From Bacteroidales bacterium (GTDB lineage: Bacteria > Bacteroidota > Bacteroidia > Bacteroidales > JAADJA01), in contig JAIOZL010000016.1 of NCBI GenBank assembly GCA_021740645.1, positions 1 through 64,000 of the forward strand: a DNA stretch of 64,000 bases, read 5' to 3'. The position numbers were made by a program, and so were the translations under genes. Of the stretch, positions 56,042-64,000 are shown piece after piece. Numbering within the stretch: the first letter of the stretch is position 1; each line of letters opens with the position of its first letter. The notes beneath the pieces were generated by a model. That model ran no database searches, had not been told where the DNA came from, and saw only the letters and a list, made by a program, of their open reading frames with translations.

Positions 56042-56077
56042 AACCCCGTTCTGTAAGTTTGGAACGGGGTTTTTTTA
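56042..56077 (+). terminator. Intrinsic terminator after gldJ
   Basis: A perfect 10-bp stem, AACCCCGTTC (56042-56051) with GAACGGGGTT (56062-56071), has a 10-base loop and an eight-T run. Confidence 0.95.
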
Positions 56078-56094
56078 TACAATTTGAATTATAT

Positions 56095-56102
56095 TATTTT
56101 TG
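56095..56102 (+). promoter_or_regulatory. Possible -7 element for murF-anmK
   Basis: TATTTTTG fits TAnnTTTG and lies just after the gldJ terminator, 17 bases before the murF start. That leaves a very short leader. No TTTG is found at the right -33 distance. Confidence 0.4.
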
Positions 56103-56119
56103 TTGTTAAAGTTTGAGGC

Positions 56120-57409
56120 ATGCACATCATTGAAAGGTTATACCAGCATTTTATTGAGTTTCCTTTTGTATCTACCGACTCCAGGCAAGTTAAACCAAAT
56201 TCGATTTTTTTCGCACTTAAGGGGGATAATTTTAATGGAAATAGGTTTACTTCTACAGCTCTTGAACGGGGAGCAGAAATTGCAGTTGTGGATGAGCCTG
56301 ATGCCGTAATAAACTCTAAATGTATTTTAGTAGGGGATGTACTGCAAACCCTCCAAAATTTAGCAGCTTATCACAGGGATCAACTTAAAACTACACTTAT
56401 TGGCATCACCGGTTCGAATGGAAAAACCACTACAAAAGAACTCACAGCCGCTATTCTTGGCCAAGAATTTAAAACAATAGCTACGCAGGGAAATCTGAAT
56501 AATCATATTGGAGTCCCGCTTACTTTGCTTAGCATTCCTTTTGATGCTGATTTTGGGATCGTAGAAATGGGTGCCAATCATATTGGAGAAATTGCTAAAC
56601 TTTCGTCCATTTCAAAGCCAGATTTTGGCATTATTACCAATATTGGCCATGCCCATCTGGAGGGATTTGGCAGTTTTGAAGGGGTGGTAAAAGCTAAAAC
56701 AGAATTGTATAATTACCTGTTTGAAAATAAGCGCCACGTTTTTCTTCATATCGACAACAAACTCTTAACCGAAAAAGCTATTGGAATTCCGCAGATAACT
56801 TATGGCATTGCTGAGGAGGCTGATTATACTGGTTATATAATGGAAACTTTCCCCTATGTGAATTTAAAGTTTGCAAATAAGGGCTTAACTTTTGAACTGA
56901 CATCAAATCTATCAGGGAAGTTTAATTTTGAAAATATTTTGGCAGCTGCATCTATTGGCAGCTATTTTAATGTGCCATATAAAAAAATCCAATCTGCTAT
57001 CAGGAATTATATTCCGGAAAATAATAGATCGCAATATAAAAAGACGGATAGAAATACCTTGATTATGGATGCCTATAATGCGAACCCATCAAGTATGGCA
57101 GCTTCAATCCGAAGTTTTGCCGAGTCAGGTTACACGGATAAGGTAGTTATTCTTGGTGAGATGCTTGAATTAGGAGACTATACTAAAGAAGAACATCAAA
57201 AAATTATTGAGCTTGTAAATGAATTTTCCTTTGTAAATGCATATTTTATTGGAACAAGCTACAAATCCGCTTTTTCAAATAGTTATAATTATTTTACTTC
57301 AACGGAAGAATTTATAAAGGAGCTGGAGATAAATCCTATTCTAAAGAAAACAATATTGATAAAAGGATCACGTGGGAATAAATTAGAACAAATAATACCT
57401 TTTTTATAA
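56120..57409 (+). CDS. murF: UDP-MurNAc-tripeptide-D-Ala-D-Ala ligase MurF
   Basis: This 429-residue Mur ligase completes the UDP-MurNAc-pentapeptide in the cytoplasm. It has the N-terminal substrate domain (SIFFALKGDNFNGNRF), the ATP loop GITGSNGKTTTKE, the Mur ligase middle domain (EMGANHIGEIAKLSSISKPDFGIITNIGHAHLEGFGS) and the C-terminal domain (IMDAYNANPSSMAASIRSF, GEMLELG). All are MurF hallmarks, including NANPSSM. Its stop codon overlaps the start of anmK (TAATG), so the two are translationally coupled. The adjacency to gldJ is conserved in Flavobacterium, although here a terminator separates them. Confidence 0.96.
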   Translation: MHIIERLYQHFIEFPFVSTDSRQVKPNSIFFALKGDNFNGNRFTSTALERGAEIAVVDEPDAVINSKCILVGDVLQTLQNLAAYHRDQLKTTLIGITGSNGKTTTKELTAAILGQEFKTIATQGNLNNHIGVPLTLLSIPFDADFGIVEMGANHIGEIAKLSSISKPDFGIITNIGHAHLEGFGSFEGVVKAKTELYNYLFENKRHVFLHIDNKLLTEKAIGIPQITYGIAEEADYTGYIMETFPYVNLKFANKGLTFELTSNLSGKFNFENILAAASIGSYFNVPYKKIQSAIRNYIPENNRSQYKKTDRNTLIMDAYNANPSSMAASIRSFAESGYTDKVVILGEMLELGDYTKEEHQKIIELVNEFSFVNAYFIGTSYKSAFSNSYNYFTSTEEFIKELEINPILKKTILIKGSRGNKLEQIIPFL

Positions 57410-58461
57410 TGGAGATTTATAAAGTAATAGGTGTAATGTCGGGGACCTCACTTGATGGTTTGGATATTGCCTATTGTCTTTTAATTTATGATAAAACATG
57501 GGCTTTTCATATTGAAAAGACGAAAACAATTGAATATTCGGAGTACTGGAAAAATAAATTTAAGTCTTTAATCAAGGGTAGTAGTCACGAGCTGGTTTTG
57601 GCCCATAAGGAGTTTGGATCATATATTGGAAAGCAAGTTGCTGTTTTTTGCTCTGAAAATAAAATTATCCCCGACCTGATTGCTTCTCATGGCCATACAA
57701 TATTTCATCAGCCGGAAAAACGACTTACATTTCAATTAGGGGATGGGAACGCCATTTTTTCACAAACTGATATTCCGGTTGTATATGATTTTCGTACACT
57801 TGACATCGCTCTTGGTGGGCAGGGGGCTCCATTGGTTCCAATTGGTGACAGGCTACTTTTTGGTCAGTATGACTTTTGTCTTAATCTGGGGGGATTTTCA
57901 AATGTATCCTATGAAGATAATGATGTTCGGGTTGCCTTTGATATTTGCCCTGTGAATATTGTACTGAATCAATTGTCTTTAACCTTAAACAAGCCATTTG
58001 ATGATGGCGGACATTTTGCTGAAGCAGGAAAAGTTAATAAAGGATTGCTACAAAATCTCAATGAATTGGAATATTATAAATTGAGCCATCCAAAATCCCT
58101 GGGGAGGGAATGGGTCGAGAAAATGGTATTTCCTCTTTTTGATAAATATAATATTGAAACGATTGATATCCTATCGACTTTTACGGACCATATAGCGATT
58201 CAAATTTCAAACATCCTAAACAGTAAGCCCGAGAGTTCAGTTATTATTACAGGTGGAGGGGCATATAACAGGTTTCTTGTTAAACGGATTAAGGAGATAT
58301 CTTTATGTAAAATCCATATTCCGGATCAAATCCTTATAGAGTTTAAAGAAGCTCTTGTATTTGCCTTTTTGGGAGTTTTAAAAATTCGCAATGAAGTAAA
58401 TTGCTTATCTTCAGTAACCGGGGCAAGAAGAGATAGCAGCTCAGGAATAGTTGTCAGTTAA
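57409..58461 (+). CDS. anmK: Anhydro-N-acetylmuramic acid kinase
   Basis: This 350-residue kinase opens and phosphorylates 1,6-anhydro-MurNAc released from cell-wall turnover, giving MurNAc-6-phosphate. Motifs: GVMSGTSLDGLDIAYC at the start, SHGHTIFHQPEKR, TFQLGDGNAIF, DFRTLDIALGGQGAPLVPIGD, NLGGFSN, and ITGGGAYNRFLVKRI. The length is normal for the Bacteroidota branch. Its ATG overlaps the murF stop by one base. MurQ, the next enzyme in recycling, is not in the window. Coupling with murF links peptidoglycan synthesis and recycling. Confidence 0.95.
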   Translation: MEIYKVIGVMSGTSLDGLDIAYCLLIYDKTWAFHIEKTKTIEYSEYWKNKFKSLIKGSSHELVLAHKEFGSYIGKQVAVFCSENKIIPDLIASHGHTIFHQPEKRLTFQLGDGNAIFSQTDIPVVYDFRTLDIALGGQGAPLVPIGDRLLFGQYDFCLNLGGFSNVSYEDNDVRVAFDICPVNIVLNQLSLTLNKPFDDGGHFAEAGKVNKGLLQNLNELEYYKLSHPKSLGREWVEKMVFPLFDKYNIETIDILSTFTDHIAIQISNILNSKPESSVIITGGGAYNRFLVKRIKEISLCKIHIPDQILIEFKEALVFAFLGVLKIRNEVNCLSSVTGARRDSSSGIVVS

Positions 58462-58462
58462 T

Positions 58463-58493
58463 AAAAAAAGGGGAAACATATTGCTTCCCCTTT
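58463..58493. terminator. Intrinsic terminator between anmK and nhaD
   Basis: AAAGGGGAA (58467-58475) pairs with TTCCCCTTT (58485-58493). Read on the minus strand it is followed by a long T-run, so it mainly ends nhaD transcription. On the plus strand the T-run is short. Confidence 0.75.
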
Positions 58494-58516
58494 ACAAATA
58501 TCGTCAATAATTATTC

Positions 58517-59956
58517 TTACATATGAAAGATCAAAATATCCTGTAAATAGTAGGCTCCAATTCCAGCAAGATAGCCGGCTAAAGCCAGAAGGCTAATTCG
58601 TTTCATATACCAGATAAAATCGATCTTTTCAAGTCCCATTGCTGCAACCCCAGCGGCTGATCCGATAATAAGTATACTTCCTCCCGTTCCTGCTGCATAA
58701 GCTAAAAGCTCCCAGAATGCACCATCCTGAACAAAATGGATCGCATAACCTGGCTCTGCAGAAGCTTGTACCATCACATCTGTCAATATAGGATACATTC
58801 CCATGGCCCCTGCTGTAAGTGGAACGTTATCTACTATGGCTGATAAAATACCAATTACTGTATTTATTGCAAATATATTATGCATTTTCTCATCGAGATA
58901 TTCAGCAAGTAATCCGAGATGTCCGGCTGATTGTAAAGCTGCGACTGCGGATAATATTCCAAGGAAGAAAAATACTGTAGGAACATCTACCTTTTTCAAA
59001 ACACCAATTACAGTTAGGCGTTTTCTGATAACAGCATCTTTATTTAAATGTAAAACTTCAGTAGTAACCCAGATTACTCCCAGTCCGAATAACATTCCCA
59101 TATAAGGGGGTAAATGGGTTATGGTTTTAAACACGGGCACAAAAAGTAAAGCCCCAACACCCATGATTAATAACAGCTTTCTTTCGAATGCAGAGGTGAA
59201 ATCTGATTCTTCACTATCCTCAACATTCGGCCTTTCAATATTTCCTTTCATGTAAATGGATACAATAAGCAGCGGTACTATCATATTAATCAGGCTGGGG
59301 ATAAATACCATTACAATAATATTTGCCGTGGTAACTTGCGACCCAATCCATAACATAATCGTTGTAACATCTCCAATCGGCGACCAGGCTCCTCCTGCAT
59401 TTGCAGCTATCACAATCATGCTAGCAAAGAACCAGCGAGTATGCTTATCCCCTACAAGCTTTCTTAAAAGGGCAACCATTACAATGGTAGTTGTCAGGTT
59501 ATCAAGAAGTGCTGACATGAAGAAAGTGAGAAAGCTTAAAATCCATAAAAGCTTTATCTTTCTAGTTGTGGTAATTCGATCAGTTATCAGCTTAAACCCC
59601 TGGTGCTGGTCAACAGTCTCTACAATTGTCATTGCACCCAAAAGGAAAAACAGTATCTCTGATATTTCGCCCAGGTGATGGATAATTTCATGATCAATAA
59701 TGAAATACTTCATTTTATCCAATAAAGTGGCGTCTGGTTGCCTTGTTACAAAGTCCTGCAGAGCCGTGCTCTCAAGAAAATGTTTCCATGCGTGACTGTG
59801 TCCCAGTGAGAGAATAGAAGAACTGCCTTCTATAAATACAACCCACATTAAAACTCCCAGAATTAAAGCAGAAGCTGCTTTATCAACTTTGATTGGATGC
59901 TCCAGGGCGATCATTGTGTAGCCCAGAACAAATACTACTACCATTAAAATAAACAT
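58517..59956 (-). CDS. nhaD: Na+/H+ antiporter NhaD
   Basis: This 479-residue multi-helix antiporter is of the ion-transporter/NhaD type. Typical segments are GEISEILFFLLGAMTIVE, FFMSALLDNLTTTIVMVALLRKL, MIVIAANAGGAWSPIGDVTTIMLWI, and near the end AIVDNVPLTAGAMGMYP and YAAGTGGSILIIGSAAGVAAMG. The two inverted-repeat halves with LDN and VDN plus the PIGD and GTGGS loops are characteristic. NhaD proteins in halophilic or marine bacteria expel Na+ at high pH. It is monocistronic, with a good promoter at about 60 kb and a terminator after its stop. This is a different family from NhaA at 12 kb. Confidence 0.93.
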   Translation of the reverse strand: MFILMVVVFVLGYTMIALEHPIKVDKAASALILGVLMWVVFIEGSSSILSLGHSHAWKHFLESTALQDFVTRQPDATLLDKMKYFIIDHEIIHHLGEISEILFFLLGAMTIVETVDQHQGFKLITDRITTTRKIKLLWILSFLTFFMSALLDNLTTTIVMVALLRKLVGDKHTRWFFASMIVIAANAGGAWSPIGDVTTIMLWIGSQVTTANIIVMVFIPSLINMIVPLLIVSIYMKGNIERPNVEDSEESDFTSAFERKLLLIMGVGALLFVPVFKTITHLPPYMGMLFGLGVIWVTTEVLHLNKDAVIRKRLTVIGVLKKVDVPTVFFFLGILSAVAALQSAGHLGLLAEYLDEKMHNIFAINTVIGILSAIVDNVPLTAGAMGMYPILTDVMVQASAEPGYAIHFVQDGAFWELLAYAAGTGGSILIIGSAAGVAAMGLEKIDFIWYMKRISLLALAGYLAGIGAYYLQDILIFHM

Positions 59957-59997
59957 AATACTTCGTCGTTTAAGGATTGTTAATTGATAATTGGCTG

Positions 59998-60027
59998 CAA
60001 ATGTATATTAATTTTGATATAAACAAA
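59998..60027 (-). promoter_or_regulatory. Promoter of nhaD
   Basis: On the minus strand TTTG (60027-60024) and TACATTTG (60005-59998) are separated by 18 bases, an almost ideal Bacteroidota promoter. Transcription would start near 59992, leaving a leader of ~36 bases. Confidence 0.7.
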
Positions 60028-60240
60028 CAAGCATATATTTACTTTTTATTATATAATGATATATTCCTGTATTGCACATGATTAATATCAATTTTTTGAA
60101 TTATTTTTTAGGAATTATTATCGATCTTGAATCCAACAACATTATTAATTTAATATTAACAAAAATCTGTTAAAAATTACAATGGCCTAAATCTACCTCC
60201 GAAAGTTATATACTTACTTTTACTTAAAAAATAGGAATAC

Positions 60241-60966
60241 ATGCTTACAGCTTTTTTATTACAGATTACACAAACAGGTAAAATGGTAGCAGACACTGCA
60301 AGCCAGTTTGCTGATGGATTGAGTGAAGGCCAGAATGAAATTTCAATTTCGCTTTTGGACCTGGCATTTAAAGGGGGATGGATATTGGCAATACTTGCGG
60401 TATTATCAATAATTGCTGTTTATATTTTCATTGAAAGGTATCTGGCCATTACAAGAGGTTCAAAAGAAGAGAAAAATTTCATGAATAATATAAGGGATTT
60501 TATCCATGATGGCCGTATTGATTCAGCTGTTACTTTATGTCGCAACAATGAAACCCCAATTGCCAGAATGATTGAGAAAGGCCTTGCCAGGATTGGAAAA
60601 CCGCTCAATGATATTAATGCAGCAATTGAAAATGTAGGTAAACTTGAAGTTTCTAAACTTGAAAAAAATATTGCCGGACTGGCTACAATATCAGGGGCCG
60701 GGCCTATGTTAGGATTTCTGGGAACAGTAATGGGAATGATCAGGGCGTTTTACGATATGTCAATGGCCGGAAATAACATCGATATAGCGCTTTTATCCAC
60801 GGGTATTTACCAGGCAATGGTAACAACAGTAGCTGGTTTGGTTGTTGGAATTATAGCATATGTTTGTTACAACATCCTGGTAGCAAAAATTGAAAAGTTG
60901 GTTTTTATTCTGGAAGCCAGGGCCACTGAGTTCATGGATGTATTGCACGAACCTGCAAAGAAATAA
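60241..60966 (+). CDS. exbB: ExbB-type proton channel protein (MotA/TolQ/ExbB family)
   Basis: This 241-residue inner-membrane protein has three helices (~42-65, ~140-170 and ~185-210). The family core is GAGPMLGFLGTVMGMIRAFYDM and GIYQAMVTTVAGLVVGIIAYVCYN. With ExbD and TonB it uses the proton gradient to power outer-membrane transporters. A ~20-residue N-terminal extension with a leading hydrophobic segment is common in this phylum. It heads the operon exbB-exbD-tonB-folC with 12 bp to exbD. The TACTTTTA at 60215-60222 is a near match to a -7 element. Confidence 0.92.
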   Translation: MLTAFLLQITQTGKMVADTASQFADGLSEGQNEISISLLDLAFKGGWILAILAVLSIIAVYIFIERYLAITRGSKEEKNFMNNIRDFIHDGRIDSAVTLCRNNETPIARMIEKGLARIGKPLNDINAAIENVGKLEVSKLEKNIAGLATISGAGPMLGFLGTVMGMIRAFYDMSMAGNNIDIALLSTGIYQAMVTTVAGLVVGIIAYVCYNILVAKIEKLVFILEARATEFMDVLHEPAKK

Positions 60967-60978
60967 TAAACTAAAAAA

Positions 60979-61401
60979 ATGCCTATAAATACGCGAAATA
61001 AACGAAAAGCAGATTTTAACATGGCCTCCATGTCTGATCTTGTTTTTTTACTGCTGATATTTTTTATGCTTACCTCCACATTGGTAGCACCAAATGCAAT
61101 TAAACTGTTATTACCTCAAAGCAATAGCCGTACAATTGAAAAACCACCGAAGATCATCATTTCAATTAATGGTGAGTTTGAGTACTTTTTACAGGGAGTT
61201 CAGGTAGATGAGTCTGCTTTGAAAAAAGGATTGCTAGAAAAACTTGAAGGGCGTGAAAGCGCATCTATCCGGCTTGAATCGGATAAAAATGTTCCGGTGC
61301 AATATGTAGTTAATGTGATTGATATTGTAAACGAAGTGAACAATAAATATGGTACAACCCATAAGGTGATAATGGCAACGAGTCCTAAAAGAACCAGATA
61401 A
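60979..61401 (+). CDS. exbD: ExbD-type biopolymer transport protein
   Basis: This 140-residue protein has a cytoplasmic start and one helix with the functional Asp in MASMSDLVFLLLIFFMLTSTL (split by a short loop). A periplasmic domain follows, with IIISINGEFEYFLQG and VPVQYVVNVIDIVNEVNNKYG. It is the rotor/stator partner of ExbB. It ends with the basic ATSPKRTR and is followed after one base by the tonB start, so translation is probably coupled. The size and the Asp in the helix are as expected for an active protein. Confidence 0.93.
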   Translation: MPINTRNKRKADFNMASMSDLVFLLLIFFMLTSTLVAPNAIKLLLPQSNSRTIEKPPKIIISINGEFEYFLQGVQVDESALKKGLLEKLEGRESASIRLESDKNVPVQYVVNVIDIVNEVNNKYGTTHKVIMATSPKRTR

Positions 61402-61402
61402 T

Positions 61403-62197
61403 TTGGCAGCGAAAAGCAAACATAAAATTAAAAGTATCGCTGGAACTTTATTGTTTCATGCGGGAATACTCGCTCTTCTAATCCTGCTAGGCTTTTCAAC
61501 CTCGCTACCCTTACCCGGTGAAGAAGGTGTGGAAATAAGCCTTGGTAACGGCAATGAAGGATTCGGCCAAATTCAACCATTAAAACCAGTTGCTGTAGAG
61601 AAAACACAAACGCCCCCGCCACCAGTTAAGCATAAGGAAGTTAACGAAGAAATTGCCACACAAAACATCGAAGAAGCACCGGCAATTGAAACATCTGAGG
61701 TAAAACCTACTGAAAAAGAAATTAAAGTAGTTGAGGAAGTAATTAAAGAGCCAGAAATTATTGAACCTGTAGTAAATCCCGCAGCATTGTATAAAGGAAA
61801 AAGCAAGGATACAAAAGAACAGGGAAGTGAAGGAATTATAGGCAATGAAGGTGATCAGGGTAAACCAACCGGCTCCATCGATTCAAAGAAATACCTCGGT
61901 TCCGGGGGATTTGGCGATGGCCCTTCATATAGCCTTGGAGGGAGGGAGCATCGTAAACTGGCCAAACCAAAAGCGAACTTTTCAGAAAATGCAACAGTAG
62001 TTGTTCAAATTTATGTAAACAGAGCAGGAAAAGTGGTTAAAGCGGTAGCCATTGATAAAGGTTCTACCACGACGAGTACAAACCTTCGGAAAATGGCCGA
62101 ACAGGCTGCTTTAGGTTCCATTTTTCAAGCGAAGCCTGATGCTGCAGAAGTTCAGAGAGGGACAATTACCTATCATTTTGTTGTAAAAAACCAATGA
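61403..62197 (+). CDS. tonB: TonB-family energy-transducing protein
   Basis: This 264-residue protein has one N-terminal helix (~12-32; LLFHAGILALLILLGF). A periplasmic linker rich in Pro, Glu and Lys follows (TPPPPVKHKEVNEE, then EVIKEPEIIEP), with a Gly-rich segment. The C-terminal domain is TonB-like (VVVQIYVNRAGKVVKAVAID, ITYHFVVKN). The start is TTG at 61403: no ATG lies nearby in frame, and the helix begins at the right distance. It acts with the ExbB and ExbD products. Its stop overlaps the folC start (ATGA). Confidence 0.85.
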   Translation: MAAKSKHKIKSIAGTLLFHAGILALLILLGFSTSLPLPGEEGVEISLGNGNEGFGQIQPLKPVAVEKTQTPPPPVKHKEVNEEIATQNIEEAPAIETSEVKPTEKEIKVVEEVIKEPEIIEPVVNPAALYKGKSKDTKEQGSEGIIGNEGDQGKPTGSIDSKKYLGSGGFGDGPSYSLGGREHRKLAKPKANFSENATVVVQIYVNRAGKVVKAVAIDKGSTTTSTNLRKMAEQAALGSIFQAKPDAAEVQRGTITYHFVVKNQ

Positions 62198-63489
62198 GTT
62201 ATAGCCAAACACTTGATTTTTTATACAGCAGCCTGCCAATGTTTCAACGGCTGGGAACTGCTGCTTACAAAACTGACCTGACGAACACCCTACGAATTGC
62301 GCAATTGCTCAGCCATCCTGAGCAAAATTTCAAATCTATTCATATTGCCGGTACCAATGGCAAAGGTTCTGTATCTCACCTGTTAGCTTCCATTTTGCAG
62401 GAGGCAGGATATAAAACAGGCCTTTTCACATCACCTCATTTGAAAGATTTCAGGGAAAGGATTAAAGTAAACGGGAAAAAAATAGGAAAAAGAGATGTCG
62501 TTGATTTTGTAGAGAACTCAAAAGCGATACTATCAGAGCTTGCACCCTCATTTTTTGAGTACACCTTTGCAATGGCCTGCCAATATTTTAATGAAGAGGA
62601 AGTGGATATTGCTGTGCTAGAAACGGGTATGGGGGGACGCCTTGATTCCACAAATATTGTGATTCCTGAAGTTTCTGTGATCACCAACATTGGGTACGAT
62701 CATATGCAATTTCTTGGAAATACATTGGAAAAGATTGCGATTGAAAAAGCGGGAATAATTAAAGCCGGTGTTCCAGTAATTATTGGAGAAACCCAGGAGG
62801 AATCGATTAATGTTTTTTACAAAAAAGCCAAAGAATTATCCTGCGAACTGATTAGAGCCGATGAACTTTTTACTATTGAAAATATTAAAAAAGTTGAAAA
62901 TTCTGTCCCTCTTATCGAATTTGATGTTTATGAAAATTCTGATCTTGTACTTAAAGATGTTTACTGCCCCTTAACAGGTCAATATCAAAGAAAAAATATA
63001 GTTACAGCCATAGGAGTTATTAAACAGCTCAAAACAGGAGGTTATAATGTGGAGAATAAACACATTATAAAAGGTATTAGAAATGTTGTTAAAAATACCG
63101 GGATAATGGGTAGGTGGCAAATATTGGGAAATAATCCGCTAATTATTTGTGATACCGCTCATAATGAGGCTGGGATCAAATTTGTGGTTGAACAGATAAA
63201 TACTTTAAAGTTCAGTAAGCTGCACTGGATACTGGGTATTGTCAATGATAAAAGTTTGGATAAAGTATTGGCTTTATTACCTTCCTATGCGACGTATTAT
63301 TTTTGCAAGGCGAATATACCCAGAGGGCTGGATGCTGCAATATTAAAAGAGGAATCAAAAAAGCATAACCTACACGGACAAACTTTTCCATCGGTTATGC
63401 TTGCATATCATCACGCAATAAATAATTCCTCAAGGGAGGATCTTATATTTGTTGGTGGAAGTACGTTTACTGTGGCTGAAATCGTTTAA
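62194..63489 (+). CDS. folC: Folylpolyglutamate/dihydrofolate synthase
   Basis: This 431-residue Mur-ligase-like enzyme adds glutamate to folates and may also make dihydrofolate. Motifs: FHIAGTNGKGS-type ATP loop (IHIAGTNGKGSVSHLLASIL), TSPHLKDFRERIKVNG, VLETGMGGRLDSTN, NIGYDHMQFLGNTLEKIAIEKAGIIKAG, CDTAHNEAG and GGSTFTVAEI. All key folC residues, including the DxxHN-like motif in DTAHNEAG, are visible. It overlaps tonB by 4 bp. Translational coupling of a folate gene to tonB is unusual, but the frame and motifs leave little doubt. Confidence 0.95.
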   Translation: MSYSQTLDFLYSSLPMFQRLGTAAYKTDLTNTLRIAQLLSHPEQNFKSIHIAGTNGKGSVSHLLASILQEAGYKTGLFTSPHLKDFRERIKVNGKKIGKRDVVDFVENSKAILSELAPSFFEYTFAMACQYFNEEEVDIAVLETGMGGRLDSTNIVIPEVSVITNIGYDHMQFLGNTLEKIAIEKAGIIKAGVPVIIGETQEESINVFYKKAKELSCELIRADELFTIENIKKVENSVPLIEFDVYENSDLVLKDVYCPLTGQYQRKNIVTAIGVIKQLKTGGYNVENKHIIKGIRNVVKNTGIMGRWQILGNNPLIICDTAHNEAGIKFVVEQINTLKFSKLHWILGIVNDKSLDKVLALLPSYATYYFCKANIPRGLDAAILKEESKKHNLHGQTFPSVMLAYHHAINNSSREDLIFVGGSTFTVAEIV

Positions 63490-63493
63490 ATAT

Positions 63494-63961
63494 TTATTCA
63501 AACAGTTTCACAGCCCCATCAGGGATAAATCCCCATTTGTTATTAAATTTTACGGCCCAGAATTTATCCTTTTCGTAATAATTATAAAGCTTTACAATTG
63601 AACCGGCTGGAATTTCAGTGGTGCAATCCTCTGCTGATTGACTGGGCTCCTTTTTAATTCTGATTTTTTCAATCACACTGGCCTCTTTATTTTCTGTCAG
63701 GTCAATGTTGAATTTTTCAAAAAACAGAGCTTTGTCACACTTTTCTTGTTCAATGGTAGCCATTGATTTAAGAAATTTAAGGGTCGTTGCTTTACTTTCT
63801 CCAAATGCCAATGAATCAGATTCCTGGGCAAATGAAGTAAACGAAGAAAAAAATAGTAGAATGACAATAAGCGGCAAAGAAACAGCATATTGTACTCTTC
63901 TGGGTTTAATCAAAGATTTGGTAGAGGGAATTACCTTAGCTTTAATGTTTTTACCTACCAT
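63494..63961 (-). CDS. Exported protein with C-terminal SH3-like domain
   Basis: This 155-residue protein has a helix at ~27-46, followed by SFAQ. The basic stretch before it (KVIPSTKSLIKPRRVQ) makes the signal unusually long. The mature part ends with an SH3-like fold: GSIVKLYNYYEKDKFWAVKFNNKWGFIPDGAVKLF. Such domains in Bacteroidota exported proteins are thought to bind cell wall or partners. Its stop lies 4 bp from the convergent folC stop. Start: ATG 63961, close to the right edge. A shorter start is possible. Confidence 0.6.
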   Translation of the reverse strand: MVGKNIKAKVIPSTKSLIKPRRVQYAVSLPLIVILLFFSSFTSFAQESDSLAFGESKATTLKFLKSMATIEQEKCDKALFFEKFNIDLTENKEASVIEKIRIKKEPSQSAEDCTTEIPAGSIVKLYNYYEKDKFWAVKFNNKWGFIPDGAVKLFE

Positions 63962-64000
63962 AGTTTACTTGATTTGTGCTGTTTATACGTAGCTAAAATT

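Noticed and set aside
1-64000. tRNA, rRNA, CRISPR arrays, prophage
   Set aside because: Reading all intergenic gaps showed no cloverleaf-like or repeated-spacer structure and no phage gene.

Overview
The window looks like a chromosome segment of a Bacteroidota bacterium. It carries type IX secretion (T9SS)/gliding genes (two PorU-type C25 proteases, a PorP/SprF protein, GldJ), a TonB-ExbB-ExbD system, and Bacteroidota-style promoters (-7 TAnnTTTG, with a -33 TTTG in the best cases). Shine-Dalgarno sequences are mostly absent and intergenic DNA is A/T-rich. Two unrelated Na+/H+ antiporters (NhaA, NhaD) would suit a saline or alkaline habitat. No tRNA, rRNA, CRISPR array or phage was seen.

Layout. 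(1) 0-2.2 kb, minus strand: a receiver-PAS-PocR-like sensory gene whose last visible domain is cut by an IS1595-family element that continues past the left edge. (2) 2.5-20.2 kb: envelope and housekeeping genes, namely a 4-TM protein and CreD, a large PKD/lamin-tail secreted protein, an AsmA-like protein, small secreted proteins, NhaA, a DUF4097-like protein, GtrA, a DCC-family protein, a kinase-aminotransferase fusion, a SnoaL-like protein and a lipoprotein. (3) 20.3-31.4 kb: a DEAD-box helicase, then a six-gene signalling island with a CheB-CheR-PAS fusion, a PAS-only protein, a CarH-like B12-binding protein directly followed by a histidine kinase, an orphan KaiB, and a receiver-PAS protein with no output domain. 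(4) 31.6-42 kb: pdxB-tkt, a small outer-membrane-type protein, the rimP-nusA-infB operon with a structured leader, and a PHP-like membrane protein with an altered metal motif. (5) 42-58.5 kb: tail-specific protease, a minimal ABC unit, two tandem PorU-like proteases, then divergently porP/sprF-gldJ-murF-anmK. (6) 58.5-64 kb: nhaD, exbB-exbD-tonB-folC and a small SH3-like protein.

The most interesting part is 26.5-31.4 kb. The B12 protein has both the W-x9-EH motif of CarH-type light sensors and an ExHxxG cobalamin signature. It has no DNA-binding domain and lies 4 bp upstream of a soluble histidine kinase. A kaiB without kaiC and a receiver-PAS protein follow. This could be a B12-based light-sensing relay with a KaiB partner. 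The motifs are read directly from the sequence; the pathway is inference.

Where the sequence favoured it I moved gene starts to an internal ATG followed by a signal peptide or conserved N-terminus. Coordinates of such genes reflect that choice.
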